DNA of 64,000 nt from Aplidium turbinatum (taxonomy: Eukaryota > Chordata > Ascidiacea > Aplousobranchia > Polyclinidae): the NCBI GenBank assembly GCA_918807975.1, contig OU964921.1, forward strand, positions 17,820,498 to 17,884,497, written 5' to 3'. The stretch's first letter is position 1. Each line of letters begins with the position of its first letter. Under the pieces are notes generated by a model. It ran no database searches. It had not been told where the DNA came from and worked only from the letters and a program-made list of their open reading frames with translations. The translations under genes and the position numbers were made by a program. Shown piece after piece: positions 56,341 through 64,000 of this stretch.

Positions 56341-57690
56341 TGAAAAACATTTGCCCTTGTTTTTTGCATTAAATTATCACCTTTATGTTCGTTGGACATC
56401 AGTTCACATTCGTGATATTGAAGCATTTGAGCAAACTGATTCCACTTTGAAGACACTTTTTGCTGAAGGGAAGTTTGTGGTTACAAAATCTGGTAAGAGG
56501 TTTTCTGCAATGGCACTTGACCAGAATCATGAGCAATGCATGCCGATGTTAAAGGTAAAGGAGGTACTATAGATTTGTTTCAAAACGAAGAAGCTTTAAA
56601 ACGATGAATGATTTCTCAACCAATGATTGTAGAAACGGTGACAAAATTTCATGACGAAATTGGCTTTAGTGACAAAAAACTCCAATGGCTACATCACGAA
56701 GAAAGCAAAGGTTATCACAAGAGGTTTCGTGAAGAATTGATTTGTTTGGTACAAACGTTTGAAGAGCTTGGCAACCCTTTCACCGACTCGTCAGGAAAAC
56801 TTTTGACAATGTGCTCAAGGCAAGCCTCCAATGATGAAGGTGTGCAACAGCTTCTAAACCTTCATAAGTTTGGGAAAACAAAATTTGAATCGTTTGGATC
56901 TTACAGTTTTCTTGAAGATGAAAATTTTGGACAACCAATAACCAATGTATCGTTAGACTTGTTCGGCAAAACGCGAACACCAAAGAAGAACACACAACCC
57001 ATAGTCAAATATAAATCATCCCTTCTTCATAGAGTGTTTGTTTCAAACTATGTTCGTGGCAAAGATGCTTGCTGTCCTGTTTTTCAAAGCTGTTCTTCAA
57101 ACACGAAGTATTATTTTAGCCTACCCTATAGCATTATCTGCGAACGGTTCTTTGAGATCTACAACAAAATCGGCTCTCTTTACAGTTTTAGAACGTCTTA
57201 GATGTCCACAATGTACTGTACCAAGTTGCAACGTCTATGTTATAGACGGTTCAGCACTTATGCAAATAATAAAACCCAGAGGTAATGTTAAAAAATTTGA
57301 AAAATACATTTTTTAAATCGTTTTCATATCCCTTGCGTTACTAGCAAGGCAGCAAAGTACAATCGTGTTGACATTGTCTACGATGTATATCTGAAAAATA
57401 ACATCAAACCTTCTGCAAGAAACAAGCAACGATCTGGATGTTACGTGGTTGTCACAAGTAATACTCGTCTTCCTCTCAACTGGTCTGAGTTTTTGAAAAA
57501 TGACAGCAACAAAACTGCGTTATATCAACTGGTTCAACAAGCTGTGATAACTTCAGTCGATCCAAACTTGTCTACGATTGTTGTTACATCGTTAGATACA
57601 ACTCTTAGCAATCAAACATTAGACATGTCTGAGATTTCCTCGTGTGATCACGAAAGAGGAAGAAAACCGCTAGTTTTTTCATCTTGAATT
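56341..57690 (+). pseudogene. PIN-like family gene, N-terminal two-thirds
   Basis: Blocks in order: HLPLFFALNYHLYVRWTSVH, IRDIEAF, KRFSAMALDQNHEQC (56.35-56.55 kb); after a frameshift, a second frame with IVETVTKFHDEIGFSDKKLQ and LLTMCSRQAS (56.6-56.9 kb); PIVKYKSSLLHRVFVSNYVR in a damaged part (57.0-57.2 kb); RVDIVYDVYLKNNIKP with the VxDxY acidic motif of the PIN-like core (57.36-57.42 kb); and NWSEFLKNDSNKTALYQLV ending ISSCDHE (57.5-57.65 kb). In the family CDHEEADTR follows; here a frameshift in GAAAGAGG ends it. The missing C-terminal half is the part present at 12611-13321. Upstream sequence (to 54492, left of the hAT) encodes KLENVLQVS in the same frame. Confidence 0.62.
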
Positions 57691-57975
57691 GACAGTGTTA
57701 AGATTCAGACATTGCATAAACTGGTGTCGTGTAGGCCTGCCTATTCATTTGATTTGTAGATCATAATTACATATTATTTTAAATTTTAAAGTGGCATGGC
57801 TAAAAGGGAAATTTACCCCTGGTAGTTGCTTTTCTGATTATACCCTTGATGACGTCATTATTGCGTCATACTGTACTGGTATTATTGTTATTGCTTGCAA
57901 TTTCAAAATTTTAAGCATTTGCAAAACTTATAATGATAGTAATTGATCGCTTTTTTCGGAATAAACTTACATTTG
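57691..57975. other. Short non-coding stretch
   Basis: Contains GATGACGTCATTATTGCGTCAT near 57850. No gene seen. Confidence 0.4.
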
Positions 57976-58204
57976 CCATTATCATCATCATCATCATAAT
58001 CCATCGTCGGTTTGTTCCCCACTAGTGGGGGTGGCCGATTTTTTCCGCGCAGCAATTGTTTTAATCCCTTTTCTCCATTTCACCCTGTCCCTTGCATCTT
58101 CCTCCTTCAGTCCGACTTTTTTAAATTCATCCTTCACTTGTTGTTTCCACGTTCTTCTTGGACGACCGCGTTTCCTCTTCCCATCCACCTTTAGATCTAG
58201 TGCC
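57976..58204 (-). mobile_element. 3' end of the zinc-finger LINE, second copy
   Basis: Minus-strand match to 25285-25490, including GKRKRGRPRRTWKQQVKDEF and the (ATG)n tail, read here as (CAT)n at 57979-57997. It is 5'-truncated at 58204, directly against the Penelope-like element. Confidence 0.88.
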
Positions 58205-58559
58205 TAAAATCAAAAAACAACAAGCGAACGTTTTCGGCTAGTCATATAGCCCTTTTCAAGCCTATAAGAAAAAATACATTATTAAAAGAAATGCTAAAGA
58301 ATCATATAGTATCACAGCAAAAATATGGTCAAATCTAAACATTTGAGAAACTGCCTCGCTCAAACAAAATGATAACTGAAAATTACACACCACAACGGGT
58401 CAAGTATTTCAGAGGTAAAATTAGTTGATTGTTCAGACAAGGACTCGGGCAGATTACGCAAGAAAGACAGAAGCACAAGAGATAGTGGCACAAAACAAAG
58501 TAATGCGAAAAGCACAAGACGTGATAATTCAATCAAAAAACTGTTAAAAGGTAAGAAGC

Positions 58560-59690
58560 TCCGCAAGCAAATAATTGTCTGTTGAGCCCTGGGTTTAAAG
58601 ATTTGATGATCAATGCCTCATGAATTTTGGTTTCGAATTCGGACAAACACTTACGTACAATTTTGAAAGACTGCAATGACGGTTTATTATTTGAGCACGA
58701 TTGGTAGTTTCTAATATGGTCTTTAATTGCACTGTTTTTACTAAAATTAGCTAAATTCAAATGCTCTCCCACTCTCGTTACCAATTGTCGCGTGGTCATA
58801 CCAATGTATGACGATCTCGCATCATGCGAGCAAGTGAACTTATACACGACGTTAGAACATAAGCGGAAAGGAGTTTCGGACTTTAACTGAAAATAATAAC
58901 CAGCTTTAAATGTTTTATAAACGGGAAAAATCTTAACGTTAAACTTCAATGCAATAAATCTGGACAAACTTGTGGCAAAACGTTTGGATTCCTTGCCAAC
59001 AAACGGGATTGTTAGAAAGTTTTTGAAATCAGGCTCCTCAACTGAAGACGTAGTGGAAACCGACTTCAAAAACCCTCTAAGAACCTTATTAAAAAACCAA
59101 GTCGGATAATGATTAGCACCAAAGTATGAGCGTAATTGATTAATTTCATTATTGAAACAGTCATTGTTCGAGCAAATGTCTCGAGCTCGCGAGTTAAGGC
59201 ACTTGATCAAAGCAGATTTGTAATTAGACGGGCAAACAGCGCTGAAATCAAGGAAAAGATTAGTGTTTGTCGGTTTACGCCAGACCCAAGTATCAAATCC
59301 ATGACCATTTATCTTGATTTCTACATCCAAAAAAGGTATAGTCTCCGTGGCTTTTTCTACAGTAAAATTTATGTTTTGATGTTGCGTATTGAGTACTTCA
59401 AGAAACTGTGAACAAGAATTATCGTCATCAAATATGGCAAAAATGTCGTCAATATAACGTAAGTAAAGCTTGGGAAAGAATTGGGAAGTATTTTCAGAAA
59501 AAATCTTATTTTCAAGGTGGGCTAGAAAGAAATTGGCAAGAGTGGGACCCAGAGGCGAACCCATAGCCACTCCGTCAATTTGCTTGTACAATTTATCTTT
59601 GTATAGAAACATGCCCTCTGTGGCTAAATGCATCAATTTGATAAATATGTCTTTTTTTATGAGCGGGTGGTTTGGCTGGTCTTCTGCATA
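58560..59690 (-). pseudogene. Penelope-like RT with GIY-YIG endonuclease
   Basis: Blocks on the minus strand: KQIDGVAMGSPLGPTLANFF, LRYIDDIFAIFDDDNS with the catalytic DD, FLDVEIKINGHGFDTWVWRK (RT palm and thumb), a linker, then the GIY-YIG nuclease with SSYIGMTTRQLVTRVGEHLN and EFETKIHEALIIKSLNP. The N-terminal RT fingers are missing; the first 35 or so codons of the open frame (from 59774) are antisense to the inverted 3' copy and are not part of the protein. RT and GIY-YIG together are the hallmark of this class. What remains is one long open frame. Confidence 0.9.
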
Positions 59691-59804
59691 TATGTGCCAA
59701 TCGTGCTCAAATAATAAACCGTCATTGCAGTCTTTCAAAATTGTACGTAAGTGTTTGTCCGAATTCGAAACCAAAATTCATGAGGCATTGATCATCAAAT
59801 CTTT

Positions 59805-59880
59805 AAACCCAGTAGCTCAGTAGCAACTAAACCCAGTAAACCCAGTAAAACCCAGTTAAACCCAGTAAACCCAGTAGCAA
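59805..59880 (+). repeat. Short tandem run of AAACCCAGT-like units
   Basis: Seven or so imperfect units (TAAACCCAG, GTAAACCCAGT, AAAACCCAGTT) lie between TCTTTAAACCCA and GCTCAACAGACAATT, which are adjacent in the main Penelope-like copy (as TTTAAACCCAGGGCTCAACA). The seed AAACCCAG is present in the element itself, so this looks like local expansion. Confidence 0.8.
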
Positions 59881-60250
59881 GCTCAACAGACAATTATTTG
59901 CTTGCGGAGCTTCTTACCTTTTAACAGTTTTTTGATTGAATTATCACGTCTTGTGCTTTTCGCATTACTTTGTTTTGTGCCACTACCTCTTTCTTGCGTA
60001 ATCTGCCTGAGTCCTTGTCTGAACAATCAATTAATTTTACCTCTGAAATACTTGACCCGTTGTGGTGTGTAATTTTCAGTTATCATTTTGTTTGAGCGAG
60101 GCAGTTTCTCAAATGTTTAGATTTGACCATATTTTTGCTGTGATACTATATGATTCTTTTGCATTTCTTTTAATAATGTATTTTTTCTTATAGGCTTGAA
60201 AAGGGCTATATGACTAGCCGAAAACGTTCGCTTGTTGTTTTTTGTTTTTA

Positions 60251-60785
60251 TAATGTTAAATGTAGTGTTGTTGGTTAGTTATGTCTGTTTATGGTTTAAA
60301 AGAGTTACCTCTCTACCCAAATTGTATAAACTTACATTTGGTTTCTGAATTTCAAGTTGTCTAGTCTTAATAATGCAATGATGACGTCATGAAAAATGCA
60401 ATCATGACGAAACTACTTTTGGAAATTGTGAAATGGTTCTAGTAACCGGTACTCCAACTAAAACCACCAGCAAACGACCAAAATCGGTTAAAAAATCAAA
60501 AAAAAATTGATAACGTCATCAGTCAAATTATTTTGTGTTTGTTTTGTCTCACTTATTTGTGTGTGCTTTTCAAGTTAAAATATGCAAAAATCAAATATGT
60601 AATTGCACAAAAATGCCGTAAAAAGAGCTGAAACGTGATTTCTGGGGAAATCCCCAATTTGGGGGTGATCACGTGACCCAAAAAGTTGCGGCACCCACTA
60701 AAATCAAAGTTGGGTTGACCAACTACAAAAATATGCAAAAAAACAACGTGTAACACGTTTAGCCTGAAGATTCCCCTAAGGGCCT
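60251..60785. repeat. Dispersed repeats, partly an inverted relative of unit 2
   Basis: 60246-60320 matches 27712-27790. 60600-60785 is a diverged inverted version of 60788-60960 (TTGCGGCACCCACTAAAATC against TAGTGGGTGCCGCAACTTTT), so the two face each other head to head around 60787. No coding region. Confidence 0.7.
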
Positions 60786-62033
60786 GAACTAGTGCAGGCT
60801 CTTAGGGGCGAAAATGAGCATCTTTAGGCTAAACGTGTTACACGTTGGTTTTTTGCATTTTTTTGTAGTTGATGACTCTAACTTCAATTTTAGTGGGTGC
60901 CGCAACTTTTTGGGCCACGTGATCACCCCCAAATCGGGGATTCCCCCAAATCAATTTGAGCTCTTATTTTTACAGCATTTCTATGCAATTAGATACGTTA
61001 TTTTTTATATTTGGACTGACTACCACTACAAAATACACGAGATAAAAATCACCCAAAATTATGTTATTAATGACGTCATTGTGACGTCATAACATTAATT
61101 TTTTACTTTTTTTTCTTATTGTAGTCGCTTGTTTGTTGTTGGTGTTACTTTTTTGGTTACAATAAGTTACCAATGCTAAAATAATTCCCTCTTCAAATAT
61201 GACGTCAGCATTGCATCATGAATGACGTCATCATTTTGTTTGGTGATTTTTTTTTCAGATGTTTTTCGTACAGGTTAGTATAGTAGGTAGGCAATAACCA
61301 GTATTTTATACAGGTTGATTAGTGATAGGCCTATCACACTGGTCTACAAATTTCAACTTTTTTTTTCAGGTTTGGGTTTTGACAACTGATTTTGGCTAAT
61401 TTTGGGGCGCTGAATCCGAAAATGAACTCAGATTTTCTCTATCACATCAAGTTTTCTTTCTATCGTTGTCATTATTTTATGAAATTGACCAATTTTTACC
61501 CTTTTTAGTGCAGTAAAATGTCAAATATAATTATTTTCTGACAGCTATAAACTTTCAAACATAGAGATATTTTTACACTAAATTCATAAATTGGTTCAGA
61601 TTTCCTCTAAAAAAAAAAAAAAATCCTGTTATGATAATCGTAATATGGTAGGACATAGTGGAGATTGGTAGCTTTGAGTTTTTCCATGCTGGCTTGAACT
61701 ACCTGTCTTGGCTTCTCAAGCGTTATCTGTAGATCAGCAGCTATCTCTGTGCGTGTGCAGATGGAATATCGTAGGAAGACAGCTGGTGGGAGTAGATTTG
61801 ACTTAGTAATAAATTCTTGCTTAGTAAGGAAGATTTATTTAGAAGTTTCATAAAGCACATTTACATTGTACAGACCAACATCAGAGTTCAAGCTGAAAAG
61901 TGGTTTGTAGAAGGAAAAGGTATTTTCATACTTTATAAGTTTGAGTTCAAGTTGGTTAGAGTTTTTGGTATAGTGGTGTTTCTATGGAAAAACTTGCTCT
62001 TAGAAAACTACTAACAAAGAAAGCTTATATTTG

Positions 62034-62323
62034 TCCGCCCCGTTAGCTCAGTGGTTACGCGCCGGGTTCAAGATCACGCGGCGCTGGTTCGACTCTCGGG
62101 GTGTGCGTTTGAGCAACGCATTTCAGGACTGCTCTCTATTCAGCGGCACCTAGTAAATGGAATAATTTCTCGGCAACAACACTTCAACAATCGGAAAAAT
62201 TCACTCTGCCAATCTCGGTAACCGGCCATGCGTCAAGAGCCTCTACAAGTATGCAAACAAGTACCAGGAATAACCTATCAAGGCTTTGTCAGTCCGAGGA
62301 TAAAGATTCAAAACCAAACCAAG
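62034..62323 (+). mobile_element. tRNA-derived SINE, copy 2
   Basis: The head GTTAGCTCAGTGGTTACGCG (A box) and GGTTCGACTC (B box) is closer to a real tRNA than that of copy 1. The body is shared with 11851-12160 and ends GTCCGAGGATAAAGATTCAA with an (AACC)n-like tail. Unit 1 of the duplication lacks it, giving an empty site (ATATTTG then ATCTCCAGCTATGTCTGC), so it inserted after the duplication, with loss of about 10 target bases. Confidence 0.88.
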
Positions 62324-62325
62324 CC

Positions 62326-64000
62326 ATGTCTGCTTCCAGCAAAAGAAGAAAATGTTGCAATGATCCGGATATATTTTGTTACATTTGTGGATGCTTCATG
62401 TTGAAGTCTTAACAATGCAATATTACCACGTTTGTAAAAAGGGCATATCTTGCTTACTTTAAAGTCAAGTTGGGGGACCAGGACAAAAGCTGGGCTCCTC
62501 ATAAAGTGTGCAAGACCTGCGTTGAATGTCTGAGAAGTTGGTCGCAAGGAAAAGGTTCACAAATGAAATTTGGAATAGGCTACCCATGATTTGGCGAGAG
62601 CAACGAAATCATGTTGACGATTGTTATTTTTGTCTTGTTAGTGTGAAAGGGTATAACAAAAAGAGTAAACATCGTTTGAAATATCCAAATCTGGATTCGG
62701 CATTGCGGCCAGTTCCTCACAGTGATGAAACCCCACTGCCAGTATTTACATCACTTCCAGAACTACACGAAGAGGCTATTTCTTCTTCAGAAGCATCGTT
62801 TAGTGAAGGAGAAAGTGAAATTTTTCAACCAGCACCCGAGGACCTGTCAGACAAGCCTTCCCAGTTTAATCAGATGCAATTAAATGATTTAGTGAGAGAT
62901 TTGTATTCGCCTAAGCAATTTGCGGAGTTATTAGCATCAAGGCTACAGGAAAGGAAACTTCTCAAAGCTGGTACAAGCGTGACATTTTATCGCAAACGAG
63001 AAGAAGAACTGCTTCCATATTTTGCTTCCCACAATGATTTAGTTTATTGCAACAATATAGAAGGGCTTCTTCTAGAAATGGGATTACCACAGTATGATGC
63101 AGACGAATGGAGACTTTTCATTGAAAGCTCCAAACGAAGTTTGAAGTGTGTTCTACTTCACAATGGTAACGTGTACGGTTCTATTCCGATAGGACATTCG
63201 GTGACAATGAAAGAAGAGTATCAGAACATCAAAACCGTTCTTGAAAAGTTAAAGTACATGGTTGGCTCATCTGTGTAGAATTAAAAATGGTGAACTTTTT
63301 GCTGGGGCAACAAAGTGGCCACACCAAATACCCATGTTTCCTATGCTACTGGGACAGCAGGGCCATGGATCAGCACTGGAACAAAGAAGAGTGGCCTCCA
63401 AGGCTCACCTTGACACCTGGAGACAAAAATATCATACGTGATCAGTTAGTTGATATCAAAAAGATCCTCTTGCCTCCTCTTCACATCAAACTTGGTCTCA
63501 TGAAACAATATGTAAACGCTTTGGATTATGAAGGAGAGTGTTTTAAGTATATATGTTATGCTTTTCCTGGTCTCAGTGAAGAGAAACAAAGAGCTGGGAT
63601 TTTCAATGGACCACAAATCAGGCAAATTGTTAAAGGATAAACATTTTGTAAAATCAATGTTGCCATTCGAGGCTAGAGCTTGGAATGCTTTCGGTGCTGT
63701 TGTGAGAACTTTTTTGGGAAACAGAAAAGCAGAAAAATATAAAGATCTCTTAAGGGAGCTACTGCTTAGTTTTGAAGATTTGGGATGCAGGATGAGCATC
63801 AAAGTTCACTATTTGAAGAGCCATGCGGGTGAGTTTCCAGAAAACCTTGGGAAAGTTAGTGAAGAACAGGGTGAACGTTTTCACCAGGATATTAAAATTA
63901 TGGAGGAACGTTGTCAAGGTCGGTGGGATTGTCATATGATGGCCGACTATTGCTGGAGTTTTAAAAGAGAAATTCCAGATGCTGCTCATAAAAGAAAGTC
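62326..64000 (+). pseudogene. Transposon-encoded protein of copy 2, partial
   Basis: Same protein as at 50355-52052, with the same early TAA, the same frameshift before NFLLGQQSGHTKYPCFLCYW and the same one after QIRQIVKG. An extra frameshift comes from the 5-bp insertion at 62578-62582 in the segment before IWREQRNHVDDCYFC. The window ends at the codons for AAHKRKS, near the C-terminus. Confidence 0.72.

Larger units (their letters stand above)
58206..60250 (-). mobile_element. Penelope-like element with an inverted copy of its own 3' end
   Basis: The main copy reads on the minus strand from about 59690 to 58206. Bases 59695-60250 on the plus strand repeat the 3' part (58206-58706) in inverted orientation, so the unit ends in two outward-facing copies of the same 3' sequence (both reach GAACGTTTTCGGCTAGTCAT / its complement). 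Partial inverted copies are common in Penelope-like elements. Within the inverted copy a run of AAACCCAGT-type units (59805-59880) has been added. Confidence 0.87.
60786..64000 (+). repeat. Unit 2 of the direct duplication, running off the window
   Basis: Matches 49099 onward. Compared with unit 1 it has a SINE (62034-62323) in place of about 10 bp, a 5-bp GGCTA insertion (62578-62582) and scattered single-base changes. Confidence 0.8.
61337..64000 (+). mobile_element. CACTA-like transposon, copy 2, right end outside the window
   Basis: Starts CACTGGTCTACA after TCA, as in copy 1. The window ends inside the coding part, before the right terminal repeat. It contains the second SINE copy. Because its left flank of about 550 bp matches that of copy 1, it was copied with its surroundings rather than by its own transposition. 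Confidence 0.78.

Noticed and set aside
59136-59823. Plus-strand open frames opposite the Penelope-like RT
   Set aside because: Shadows of the minus-strand RT; the shared stretch with the true protein comes from the inverted 3' copy.

Overview
This is animal nuclear DNA, AT-rich, and made almost entirely of mobile elements inserted into one another. I found no intact host protein gene and no bacterial feature. The mix (Ty3/Gypsy, Penelope-like with GIY-YIG, Jockey-like LINE, tRNA-derived SINE, Tc1/mariner, pogo, many hAT, piggyBac, CACTA-like, P-like/THAP) points to a metazoan, most likely an aquatic invertebrate. The sequence alone does not fix the species. Many insertions are dated relative to each other by target-site duplications (TSDs) read directly at both ends.

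Layout: 1-3805 Ty3/Gypsy element A (5' end outside the window), inserted in a mariner (3806-4365). About 4.66-4.93 kb THAP-domain remnant. 5351-8131 a hAT-like element holding a second hAT (6375-8091, perfect 8-bp TSD). 9658-20389 a complete Ty3/Gypsy element B with both LTRs; its gag is split by a 5.98 kb pogo-type element (10150-16129), which contains a 4.6 kb foldback, a SINE and a PIN-like nuclease fragment. 22017-25829 a mariner holding a hAT, a Jockey-like LINE piece and a second LINE with an internal zinc finger. 25999-27489 and 27893-28406 two more hAT elements, the first holding a MITE with 9-bp TSD.

30035-42954 is the most striking object: a near-perfect palindrome of about 12.9 kb with arms of about 5.4 kb and a 1.85 kb centre. 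Each arm carries a RING-finger gene, a tRNA-Ile(AAT) copy, an AT-rich degenerate tandem repeat and an iteron-like cluster at the tip. Its family is unknown to me. To its right lie P-like (THAP) transposase pieces (43.0-43.8 kb), a full-length but frameshifted piggyBac (44406-47129) and a hAT remnant.

49.1-52.6 kb and 60.79-64.0 kb are a direct duplication carrying a dead CACTA-like element whose coding breaks are the same in both copies; the second copy has gained a SINE. Between them lie a Jockey-like LINE (52.64-54.4 kb), a hAT (54501-56332) inserted in a PIN-like family gene (to 57.7 kb) with a MITE inside, a LINE 3' end, and a Penelope-like element with an inverted copy of its own 3' end (58206-60250).

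A theme across the window is the short motif TAGGCTA/TAGCCTA. Three comparisons (duplicated element, tRNA structure, two mariner copies) show it arising as a 5-bp insertion at a TA dinucleotide, so it is either a recurrent transposon footprint or an unexplained micro-insertion process.
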